Part shown: piece by piece, positions 7,394-15,434 of the stretch | How positions within the stretch are numbered: the first letter of the stretch is position 1 | How the letters are laid out: each line of letters begins with the position of its first letter | Source: JBDTME01 sp964583795 | GTDB taxonomy: Bacteria > Patescibacteriota > Microgenomatia > UBA1400 > PJMF01 | Length of the DNA stretch: 28,692 nt | Direction of reading: 5' to 3' | NCBI GenBank assembly: GCA_964583795.1 | Contig: CAZOWX010000025.1 | Location: forward strand, 1 to 28,692 | Position numbers and translations under genes: made by a program | The notes under the pieces: model-generated | Database searches by the model: none | What the model was told of the DNA's origin: nothing | Seen by the model: only the letters and a program-made list of their open reading frames with translations

Positions 7394-7489
7394 GAAGTGG
7401 GAGCGGTGGAGCAAAGTGAGGATCTGACTCAAAAACCAGATCTCAATGTTTGAGAGGATGTGACTATAGCCTATAGCATGATTTTGTGA

Positions 7490-7495
7490 TATAAT
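7490..7495 (+). promoter_or_regulatory. -10 box TATAAT upstream of the 711-residue protein gene
   Basis: TGATATAAT is an extended -10 type with predicted start near 7502, about 165 nt before the ATG at 7668. No good -35 is seen. Confidence 0.4.
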
Positions 7496-7667
7496 ACAAG
7501 ACTTATTACAAGCTACATCACTCTTTCAATATTCGTTAACTTTAGGGATTTTCATACTTTTCTCTTGTCTTGATTGGTTTGGAATTATTCTTTCTTCGTT
7601 GTCATCTGCAGTGATTGGTTGGTATCATTAAACAATGGTAGAGTGAAGTATTGGGAGTATTGGTTTT

Positions 7668-9803
7668 ATGGTAATTGGAGAAACAGGAACAACACGCCAG
7701 TTAGTTGCTGGTGAAACGACTCGAAAACTACCCCTAGAAGTTCATCAAGCAAGAGAAATGCCTGCTTTGGTTGTTATTCCAGGTCCTCCTCCTCGACCAG
7801 AGACAGCTTACCCTGAAGCCAAAATAGCAACTGTTACTGCCCCAGAATCAGAAATAACGCAGATAGACATTCCAAAACTCATTGCAGAGGCTCGGGAAAC
7901 TGTGCGTCAACGAAAGTCAGATGGTTTGGTTGGGAGTGAAGCGCCTAGCGTGACTGCTACAGAAGACACAACTTCAACCCGGGAATTTCCTGCTTTTGTT
8001 GAAATCACGTTTGTGAAACCCCTTCTCGATCAAATCAGAGGAATTTTAATTACTGCTCTCTCTATCAATGAAGCCGTTACTGATGAAGTATTGGCTCAAA
8101 TGATTGCAAAAACAGTGGAGCATCATCAAGTATTGGCACAGTTTGATGCGATTTCAAGTGAAGATTCACTAGAACTGGCTACCAAACAACTGGCTGAGCT
8201 TACACACCAGCAAGAAGCGTTTGAAGCTGCCCAAACAAATGTTCTTGCCTCAGAAACAAGTGAGGAACTTGAAGTGGCATTCCAACAGTTTGGATCACTG
8301 CATACTTTATTTGCAATTAAAGCTACTGGAGTCAAAATACCAGACGAGTTGCAGCAAACTTCGGGTGAAAGGTTCTATTGGAACCAATTGAGTCAAAATC
8401 TTGAAAAGATTAATAACACACGCGAACTTGTGTTTGTCACGGTTTCAAATCAGTACCGCCAACTAAGTGATTTAATGAATAAACTTGCCACCGCCACAAC
8501 TTTTGAAGAACTAAATACCGCTATTACTGTAGATGCACTCTCATTACTGAAACATGTCGCGGCAGCGCTCAAGGGAAGAAATGACAAGGTAAATCTTTTT
8601 AATAGAAATGAAGTTGCAGAAGTTATTAAAGTAGTATTAAGGTATGGTGATAAATGGTGGCAGAGGGAAGGTTTTGACAAAGGTAATAAAGACTATCTTT
8701 GGTCCTCTTTACCTAAATACCTTTCGATTCCATTAAAGAAACTTGTTGATGCACATCTTAATGCTGAAAGGTCAAATCGAGAGCAAGGATTTCATGCGCT
8801 TATGGATGATGGAGTATCTCTTGATGCTTTGATACAAGGTCTGAAAGGACTTGATTGGTATACTCATGAAGACAGTGAGCGAACATGCGACAAGTTGGCA
8901 GAAAAAGTTGGTGAATTTATGCAAAGTCCAGTTTTTACTGGAGTTGGTGAAAATATTGTAGTAGTTCCAAAGTGGCTTGATTTCCAGCCTTTACGAGGAA
9001 AACTAGAAGCATTACTGAGAAAATCTGACGCTTTTCATCAATTGCTTCTTATTGACCAGAAAGAAGAGAGCTTAAAAGATTTTGATACGTTAATTCAAGC
9101 ACTTATAGTAATTGGTTCACAGTTTATATTACCTGGGACAGAAACGACTGCTGGCCAGTTAGCCATTGAACTGATTGCCGTTCGTAGGGATTGGATGACA
9201 AATGCGGTTACATCGGTTACAACAGGTCCGTTCTGGAGTAGAAACACAATGTATCAGAATAAGAGTAAAGAAGAGCTAGCAAAACTAATTCCTCAAGACA
9301 CTGCTCTAAAAGGATTGGAGTCAAGGAAGTTGGGTTCATTGCCGATACGAACACTCATACTCAATGCCTTTGTGGCATTCCCTCCTGAAAAAGCAACTCA
9401 AAATCAAAGCAGTAGTGTTGAATTATTGGGGGAGGGTTTGATTATACTGAGAAGTGCATCTGTGATGTTAGGTGGACCAAACCCAGATTTTCGCCTTTTG
9501 GATGAGAAGGGCAATGATATGCTGGGTTCGTTACATATTAACCTAGGTAGTTTAGCTGGCACTGCAAAAGGGTATCCAATTCGACTGGTGAAATCAGGTA
9601 ACGTCACTATTTTAAAGAACGGGTTGCAAAAAACGGTTACTTTAAATGCACTGAATCGTGAGGATAATTTACAATCAGGAGATGTGATTTCTCTTAGTAA
9701 TGTTAAACTTGAGTACAAAAAGTTTAGCGGTACGCACACTCTGCGAATTCTGCCTCAACCTGGAGCAGGCAAGGTAGTTGCAAGTCTACCAAAAGCGAGT
9801 TAA
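7668..9803 (+). CDS. Large protein of unknown function with possible C-terminal FHA-like domain
   Basis: A 711-residue, probably cytoplasmic protein with no signal peptide or clear membrane segment; I do not recognise its family. Residues 1-110 are Pro/Thr/Glu-rich and probably disordered. Residues 120-370 are helical with coiled-coil character (for example EDSLELATKQLAELTHQQEAF shortened here to its pattern of heptads around 164-187). Residues 374-455 match the C-terminal 80 residues of the next gene (G-L-K-x-L pattern, conserved Cys, then LDFQPLRGKLEALLRK). The last ~120 residues are beta-rich with LNREDNLQSGDVISLSNVKLEY, which resembles the end of an FHA (phosphothreonine-binding) fold; this is weak. 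The neighbour on the same strand, 110 bp on, is a partial paralogue, so the two may act together. ATG start; a GGGAG lies about 12 nt upstream. Confidence 0.7.
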   Translation: MVIGETGTTRQLVAGETTRKLPLEVHQAREMPALVVIPGPPPRPETAYPEAKIATVTAPESEITQIDIPKLIAEARETVRQRKSDGLVGSEAPSVTATEDTTSTREFPAFVEITFVKPLLDQIRGILITALSINEAVTDEVLAQMIAKTVEHHQVLAQFDAISSEDSLELATKQLAELTHQQEAFEAAQTNVLASETSEELEVAFQQFGSLHTLFAIKATGVKIPDELQQTSGERFYWNQLSQNLEKINNTRELVFVTVSNQYRQLSDLMNKLATATTFEELNTAITVDALSLLKHVAAALKGRNDKVNLFNRNEVAEVIKVVLRYGDKWWQREGFDKGNKDYLWSSLPKYLSIPLKKLVDAHLNAERSNREQGFHALMDDGVSLDALIQGLKGLDWYTHEDSERTCDKLAEKVGEFMQSPVFTGVGENIVVVPKWLDFQPLRGKLEALLRKSDAFHQLLLIDQKEESLKDFDTLIQALIVIGSQFILPGTETTAGQLAIELIAVRRDWMTNAVTSVTTGPFWSRNTMYQNKSKEELAKLIPQDTALKGLESRKLGSLPIRTLILNAFVAFPPEKATQNQSSSVELLGEGLIILRSASVMLGGPNPDFRLLDEKGNDMLGSLHINLGSLAGTAKGYPIRLVKSGNVTILKNGLQKTVTLNALNREDNLQSGDVISLSNVKLEYKKFSGTHTLRILPQPGAGKVVASLPKAS

Positions 9804-9884
9804 AGCGATTGTTTTCTCATTCCCAATTTTTAGTTTATAGGCAAAGTAAACCCTAGTCTTCTAGTCCCATTATTTCATCAATGG

Positions 9885-9890
9885 TATAGT
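9885..9890 (+). promoter_or_regulatory. -10-like box TATAGT upstream of the 487-residue protein gene
   Basis: TGGTATAGT lies about 30 nt before the ATG at 9920. It suggests that the second gene of the pair has its own promoter. Confidence 0.35.
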
Positions 9891-9919
9891 GATCTTGTTA
9901 TCATTTTCTTTCATTGATT

Positions 9920-11383
9920 ATGATTGGAATAATCGAACCAGAAGCCACTGTTGTAGAGCAAGGGACACAACTTTCTGCTGCTGAAATCCAAGCACATTTT
10001 ACCGAAAAAAGAAAACTGCAAATGGTGAGTGAAGCAAGGCAGCAGCTAGCTGAGCGAAAGATAACGCTCAGTGAACTGATCAAACAGGCAGAAGATGAGC
10101 GAGATAAGGAAAAGTGGGTGTTGGGAGAAATACTCGGGAAAGATGAACTTGTACAGTTGTTCGAAGGTGTCTCCGATTTTCAAATGTTGCGAAATAGGAT
10201 CAATAACGGTGACCAGCAAGCCTTGTATACATTACAAGAGCGAGTGAATACACTTTCTCCGGAAATTCAACAACTAGGAAACAGCGGTGAAGATGTTCCT
10301 TTAAATCTTAGTGAGCTCACTTGGGTTGCTGATGTGATGAGTGATGAGAGAGAGATTTACGACATTGACCAATACTTTCAACAAGTTCGTTCACACTGCA
10401 GCGCACTTGAAACAGCATGGGCTGCATTGAAAATTCCACCATTCGATTTCCGGCAGGTGACAACTCATTTCACTGAGTTGCAAAGGAATCGCAGGGTTAT
10501 TGAACAAGTTGCTGATAAGTTAGCTCAACGAATCAGTACTCGCTTGGCTAAAAAATTGTTTGCAACCTTTGTTCCCGATATTTCGCAGTATATAGAACAA
10601 CTGCGCAAGATTGAGCAAGTAGCACATGAGTTATATGAAAATGCTCAACCGCGTGAAATTATTAACCCTCAAAAGCGTGAAGAATTATTTCAAAAGTTGG
10701 GAGAGATACTGGCAGTACAACAACCAAGTCCTACACATTTAGTTGAAAAATTGGCTCAAATAAAAAGAATTCGTTTGCAACAATCACCAGAACAAGCCAG
10801 GGATTTCAGCACTCTTGCACGGTTGGCTGATCAAATGAACGTTGTGATCCGCGCCAATGAACGCATTGCCAGAGCGCAAACAAAACTTGAAAACAACAGC
10901 GATAAAGCTGAGCGAGCGATGCCTCATGTCAGCTCAATCCAAGAACTTGATGATCAGATTGTAGAACAACTAGTTCGACACTTGAGAGCAAATCCCACGC
11001 AAGAAAGTGAAGCATTGGACCAGTTTATTCAAGGATTAATAGACCAACAAGTTAATTTTGTTGAGGGTGTTCAAGTGCTGCCTGGTGAGGCAATAAAAAA
11101 AACACCTGAAACAGAAGATTCAACACAAAAGTTTCAACGGCTGATGGGGCCTGAAGTGAGTTACCAACAATTAATGAAAGGGTTAAAAGAACTGGGCGAT
11201 TACGTTCCAGAGGGCAGTCAAAACAATTGTGAAGATCTTTTGGTTGAGCTAGATCTATTATGGGAAAAAGCTACGAAGCAACCTGCCCCAGAACAAGAGT
11301 TGGACATACCTCAAAGCTTACAGTTCTCACCACTGCAAGAAAAAATAAAAGCACTGCTCAAAAAGCTTAATCAGAAGGAATGA
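9920..11383 (+). CDS. Helical protein of unknown function, partial paralogue of the upstream gene
   Basis: A 487-residue protein from the ATG at 9920; the frame also allows a TTG two codons earlier. It is strongly helical and charged, with Gln/Glu-rich stretches such as EARQQLAERKITLSELIKQA suggesting coiled coil, and has no signal peptide, membrane segment or catalytic motif I recognise. Its last ~80 residues, from FQRLMGPEVSYQQLMKGLKE to the end LQEKIKALLKKLNQKE, align without large gaps to residues 374-455 of the upstream 711-residue protein. They share the GLK-L motif, a Cys in ENCEDL-type context, and the PL-xKL-ALL-K helix. This defines a small shared domain of unknown role. The pair probably arose by duplication and may form a complex. 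Confidence 0.7.
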   Translation: MIGIIEPEATVVEQGTQLSAAEIQAHFTEKRKLQMVSEARQQLAERKITLSELIKQAEDERDKEKWVLGEILGKDELVQLFEGVSDFQMLRNRINNGDQQALYTLQERVNTLSPEIQQLGNSGEDVPLNLSELTWVADVMSDEREIYDIDQYFQQVRSHCSALETAWAALKIPPFDFRQVTTHFTELQRNRRVIEQVADKLAQRISTRLAKKLFATFVPDISQYIEQLRKIEQVAHELYENAQPREIINPQKREELFQKLGEILAVQQPSPTHLVEKLAQIKRIRLQQSPEQARDFSTLARLADQMNVVIRANERIARAQTKLENNSDKAERAMPHVSSIQELDDQIVEQLVRHLRANPTQESEALDQFIQGLIDQQVNFVEGVQVLPGEAIKKTPETEDSTQKFQRLMGPEVSYQQLMKGLKELGDYVPEGSQNNCEDLLVELDLLWEKATKQPAPEQELDIPQSLQFSPLQEKIKALLKKLNQKE

Positions 11384-11516
11384 TATGCAGCCCTGAACAA
11401 AACTGTAAACTGGTGATAAATTTGGCAGTATGTTTTTACCCACCTGTTATCTCACTCTATGCTTTGAACATTTTCTGACTGCTGAAACCTGACACCTGAC
11501 TCTCTGAAACCTAAGC

Positions 11517-13451
11517 CTACTTCTCATGCCACTCCCACACCCCTTTCCAATCTTTGACATCTTTGAGTTCTTTTAAGCGCTCCAGCATCATTTGGGATGG
11601 AGGATCATCAGGGAGTGACTCCCAGATTTTCTTCGCTTTTTTAAACTCACCTTGTGCGTAAAGCTCAAATGCTGCTTCATACTCTTTTTTAAGCTTTGCA
11701 TTTCCTTCGGTATTGTGAAGTGGCTGGCAGAGGCAAATCGCCTTAGTTTTCCCTTTGACAATAACTTGATCTATCTTGCGAAAGATGATATTTGAGTCTT
11801 TTATGTCTTCGATTGTCGATTGGGTAAGGAGGATGCGAATGCCGTACTTTTTCGTCAGGCCTTCGATGCGAGAAGCGAGGTTGACGTTATCACCCAGTAC
11901 CGTGTAATCGAATCGCTGTTTACTCCCAATATTGCCAACGACCATTTCTCCGGTATTAATACCAATGCCAATATTGAAGTGAGTATCGGGATGAGCTTTA
12001 TTAAACGAGTCCAACGCCTCTTCCATCATCATAGCTGCTTTAATTGCGTTGAGATGATGGTTTGGATCATCAAGTGGGGCATTCCACAGAGCCATGATCG
12101 CGTCGCCAATAAACTTATCGATTGTGCCACGTTGTGAGATGACGATGTCGCACATATGGTCCAAGTACTCGTTGAGCAAGGAGAATAATTTTTCTGGAGC
12201 AACTTTTTCAGAGAGTGAAGTAAACCCTCGCACATCACTAAACATCACAGTCATCACTTTTTTCTCGCCACCTAATTTTAATTGGTCTGGATTTGCCATA
12301 AGTTGTCGCATTAGAGCGGGGTTCATGTATTGGGAAAAGGCCATTTGAATAAAACGTTTTTGTTTATTTTCACTGATATATTTTTGAGCGAGTGAAGCGA
12401 TGTAACTTACCAGAATGACACTGCCAAAGATAAAGAATGGCCAGTTGTAACCCAGATCAAACACAAAAAATCCGATTAAAGCATTGCCGATAAAAGCCCC
12501 GACAGAGAAAACCAGATCCAGCAGGTTGGAACGGACGACTTTGAAAATAGTACTAAAAATCAAAGAGAGAAAGATTGTGGCAAGAAAAGTTGTGAGGACA
12601 GTAAATGAGTGTTGAAAGCGATTAAGCAATAAGGAATTAATGATATTAGCGTGCATCACTATTCCTGGAGCGCTCTGGCCAAAAATGTCAGTCAGACTAT
12701 CATTGATGCCACTTTTCAGATCGATGGTGGTTGTTCCTACCAAAATGATTTTATCTTTAAAAATAGTTGGGTCAACTCGGTTATGAATGATATCGCTTAA
12801 ACTCACTTGAGTGTATGGTTGGTGGGTATAGGTAAAAAAGACCTTTTGTGCTGACGGATACTCTGACAACAACTCATCCCGGACAAAACTCTCAGAGAAA
12901 TATTGGTTTAAAATTTGAAAAGAAAAACTGGTCTGATATAAAGCGTCCTCTGATTTTGGGAAATACGTATTTCGTACTTTGCCATCATTATCAGGTAAAA
13001 AATTGATGAAGCCAAATTGTTCAGCTGGAAGTTGAAAAAAGGGGTACTCGATTCGATTTTCTTCAAGGACTAATTTTGACGCTAATACCACAGGCGCTGT
13101 AGACTGGCTGAGCGCAGTCGCCAGTTGATCATCGCCGTTTCGCTTTTCCAAGAACAAGACATCAATTCCAATGGTTCGAGCTTTGGCTGTATTGAGCTTA
13201 TCTATCAATTGAGCAAAGATTGAGCGATCCCAAGGCCAAGCACCAATCTCTTGCAAGCTTTTGTCATCAATACCGACGATCACAATTTCACTTCGAGCTG
13301 GTATTCGACTCCAACTATGGACTAAATCGAGGATCTGTTGATTCATTTGAGTGAAAAACGGAGTCAGAGCAGTCAAAAAAACAATGAAAACGACAACGAG
13401 ATTATTGCCATAGAATGAAAACGTTTTTTTTGCGGGGAACGGAACTCTCAT
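11517..13451 (-). CDS. CHASE2-domain membrane adenylate cyclase (class III)
   Basis: A 644-residue membrane cyclase predicted to make cAMP from ATP. An N-terminal membrane helix (about 15-35) is followed by an extracytoplasmic CHASE2 sensor (about 40-280, with VGIDDKSLQEIGAWPWDR and IGIDVLF) and three further membrane helices (about 282-355). The class III catalytic domain (about 395-580) has metal Asp in MFSDVRGFT (D406) and FIGDAIMA (D450), Lys446 for adenine, Thr517 in DYTVLGDNVNLASR, and Asn524 and Arg528 for the transition state. Thr in place of the usual Asp suggests class IIIb, a group that includes bicarbonate-responsive enzymes (family knowledge). The C-terminus (585-644) is helical and TPR-like. 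The FecR-domain gene lies directly upstream on the same strand (63-bp gap), a pairing also known from other bacteria. All key catalytic residues are present. Confidence 0.93.
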   Translation of the reverse strand: MRVPFPAKKTFSFYGNNLVVVFIVFLTALTPFFTQMNQQILDLVHSWSRIPARSEIVIVGIDDKSLQEIGAWPWDRSIFAQLIDKLNTAKARTIGIDVLFLEKRNGDDQLATALSQSTAPVVLASKLVLEENRIEYPFFQLPAEQFGFINFLPDNDGKVRNTYFPKSEDALYQTSFSFQILNQYFSESFVRDELLSEYPSAQKVFFTYTHQPYTQVSLSDIIHNRVDPTIFKDKIILVGTTTIDLKSGINDSLTDIFGQSAPGIVMHANIINSLLLNRFQHSFTVLTTFLATIFLSLIFSTIFKVVRSNLLDLVFSVGAFIGNALIGFFVFDLGYNWPFFIFGSVILVSYIASLAQKYISENKQKRFIQMAFSQYMNPALMRQLMANPDQLKLGGEKKVMTVMFSDVRGFTSLSEKVAPEKLFSLLNEYLDHMCDIVISQRGTIDKFIGDAIMALWNAPLDDPNHHLNAIKAAMMMEEALDSFNKAHPDTHFNIGIGINTGEMVVGNIGSKQRFDYTVLGDNVNLASRIEGLTKKYGIRILLTQSTIEDIKDSNIIFRKIDQVIVKGKTKAICLCQPLHNTEGNAKLKKEYEAAFELYAQGEFKKAKKIWESLPDDPPSQMMLERLKELKDVKDWKGVWEWHEK

Positions 13452-13514
13452 TGAACAAATCTCAATATATAGTTATCGATGTGTACTATTTTTCCAGGAG
13501 CAATCGCAATTACT

Positions 13515-14906
13515 TTACTGCAATTCAACTTGTGCTCCTACATCACCGAGTACTTCACTTGCATGTCGAGCGTCCTTTTCACTTACACGTTTTAAAACAA
13601 CAAGTCCAATCATCGACTCAGATTTAGGATACTCTAGGTCTGGATTTAGGCGCTTTGCAGTATCAAAAACTTTATCTGGATCTGCTTTTTCGCTGAGTTT
13701 AACAATGACGACAGTGAATGTAGTGGGAACTGGGGTATCCGTTGGTGTCAATGTCGGTGTTGGTGTAAACGTTGGAGTCGGAACCTGAGTAGTAAGAGGA
13801 GTGGTTTCGGTTTTTGCCCCTAACACACTCGACTTTTCTTCTTTCGATGTTTTTTCACTGTTTTCAATACGGTTATTATTTTCTTCTTTCTTCAAGTCTC
13901 GAACATCTTTATCATTTTCCTTTTGTACATCCTTTTTCGAATTCACCTGAACTGGAGTGTTCGTTGGAAACTGTCTATCCACTTTCTTCATCTCTTCATT
14001 TTCTTTAATGGTTTTCATGATGTTAAACCGCACTGTATTCTTGATCTCATCACGAATTTTTTCCTGCTCTTGCTCATCATCAGACTGTTTGACTGTGTCT
14101 TTCTCCTGTGATTGAGATGGAAGAGTAGTTCGTTTCTGTTCTTCGATTCGTTCCGCTTCTTTGATCACTTCAGTGAGTTTCTCGTTGCGCTTAAACCAGT
14201 CAGTATTTTTCTTGGCGGGACTCATGGTAATCATCTGCATTTTTTTGGCTGAGTCCGATGCTGGAACAGTAATATGTTTATCTTTGGTTACTTTTTCAGT
14301 TTCGAGCAAAGTCATCTCACCGTTTTGATCTTTAGCGATCTTACTGACATCGACTACACTTTCAACAACATAGATTTCCGACTCGTTATTGGGGAGTACA
14401 CCAACATTGAACTCAGTTCCACGAACCGTTGCCAGAGTATTTGGTGTCTCAACTTCGTATGAACTTCCTCGAATCACTCTCTCAACGCGATGCCAAGTAT
14501 TTCCAAAAAGCTGAAAGATTTTGATTGTATTGGCTTCAAAGTTCAGCGTCACTTGGGTCTCAGTACTTAGAGACATCAATGAATTGTCAGGGAAAATCAC
14601 ATGAGCAAATGAACTAGGACCGGTCTTCACCTCAGTTCCAGTAGGGAGGTCAACCTCATCTTGATCGAGCTGTTGAAATTCGTTTGCATCGGGAAGCTTA
14701 TACGAAACAACACCGGATTCTTTGGTTAATCGGGCAGTGGGACCAGTCACTGCATCTTCACGAGCGCTTAGCACATTGGGAGCTAAAACTCCTGGACCTG
14801 AAACAATAGTAGAGAAGCGTGTCCCAACTAGCTTTCCCAGCAGAAACATCACTCCTAAAAACACAACTAAAGCGATAGCGATGAGTGGCAGTTTTTTATT
14901 CACCAT
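13515..14906 (-). CDS. Membrane-anchored FecR-domain protein
   Basis: A 463-residue protein from the ATG at 14906. A TTG at 14969 is in frame, but the ATG places MVNKKLPLIAIALVVFLGV as a clean signal anchor. A FecR domain follows at about residues 55-200, with LPTGTEVKTG, FPDNSLMSLS, YEVETPNTLATVRGTEF and IYVVE features; it senses or binds at the cell exterior in known proteins. A long charged, probably coiled-coil region (about 225-375) and a PT-rich linker lead to a C-terminal ~65-residue domain whose end (VSEKDARHASEVLGDVGAQVELQ, in part) resembles the ribosomal L7/L12 C-terminal fold; that is a sequence-pattern impression. It probably forms an operon with the CHASE2 cyclase, controlling cAMP in response to an envelope signal. 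TACAAT lies 4 nt before the ATG, so the leader is minimal. Confidence 0.88.
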   Translation of the reverse strand: MVNKKLPLIAIALVVFLGVMFLLGKLVGTRFSTIVSGPGVLAPNVLSAREDAVTGPTARLTKESGVVSYKLPDANEFQQLDQDEVDLPTGTEVKTGPSSFAHVIFPDNSLMSLSTETQVTLNFEANTIKIFQLFGNTWHRVERVIRGSSYEVETPNTLATVRGTEFNVGVLPNNESEIYVVESVVDVSKIAKDQNGEMTLLETEKVTKDKHITVPASDSAKKMQMITMSPAKKNTDWFKRNEKLTEVIKEAERIEEQKRTTLPSQSQEKDTVKQSDDEQEQEKIRDEIKNTVRFNIMKTIKENEEMKKVDRQFPTNTPVQVNSKKDVQKENDKDVRDLKKEENNNRIENSEKTSKEEKSSVLGAKTETTPLTTQVPTPTFTPTPTLTPTDTPVPTTFTVVIVKLSEKADPDKVFDTAKRLNPDLEYPKSESMIGLVVLKRVSEKDARHASEVLGDVGAQVELQ

Positions 14907-14969
14907 AGATATTGTAAAGCGTGTTATTGATAACCAAACCTGGTGGGAAGAGTGTGTCTTAGAAAGCAA

Positions 14970-15434
14970 GACTTGTATAGACTTACTATTCTGACACGTG
15001 GTTTACCCAAATCACTGATGATCAGTGCCAGATGTGTTCATTGTACTCTAAGAAAGAAGGAAATGGAAAGGGGAGAAACGTAGATCATAGATGTATAGAT
15101 TATGGATAAAGGGAATGTAGAATGTGGAGTGTGGGCGGATAAATAATGGTGTTATCTGGAGTTGGGATGATATGACGGTAGGGAAATGAAACTTGGTTGA
15201 TGGTAATGTGAATCGTAAGCAAAAAACGTTCGTCATCCTTGAACCTGGCCAACGGCCAAGTATCGAGGACCTGACTCGAAACTCATTTGGAGTCAGGTCC
15301 TCGCTTTCGCAAGGATGACGGGCTTTTCCTTTTTAAATTACGATTCAGACCGTCAAGCTAATATATTGAAATTGCTTAAAAAATTGTGTTAATCGCTTTA
15401 TGATGCCCAGTTGTGTTTGTATCGCAAGAACCAT
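14970..15434. other. Intergenic region with simple sequence and a long hairpin repeat
   Basis: The region from 15050 to 15230 is cryptically simple (AGAATGTGGAGTGTGG, GATTATGGATAAAGGG). A long imperfect palindrome follows at 15232-15319. A -10-like TATGAT near 15400 may drive mutY. No gene is supported. Confidence 0.55.
15232..15319. repeat. 88-bp palindromic repeat, GTCATCCTTG family
   Basis: Outer arms GTCATCCTT and AAGGATGAC and inner arms CGAGGACCTGACTC and GAGTCAGGTCCTCG make a two-tier hairpin. The word CTGGCCAACGGCCAAG is shared with copies near 19794 and 22064. It could also act as a terminator-like structure for either strand. Confidence 0.8.

Larger units (their letters stand above)
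7057..7667. other. Repeat-filled intergenic region
   Basis: No gene seen. It contains a 108-bp dispersed repeat (7131-7238), a TCCCGCACTGCGGGA palindrome (7377-7393) beside ACTGTGTCC and CGAAGTGGGAG words, simple ATGGATGATAGATAATGG-type sequence, and a strong -10 box TATAAT at 7490-7495. The last implies a ~165-nt leader for the following gene unless a closer promoter is used. Confidence 0.6.

Noticed and set aside
15048..15236. 62-codon minus-strand frame before mutY
   Set aside because: Encoded by simple repetitive sequence; low-complexity hydrophobic translation without a start site.
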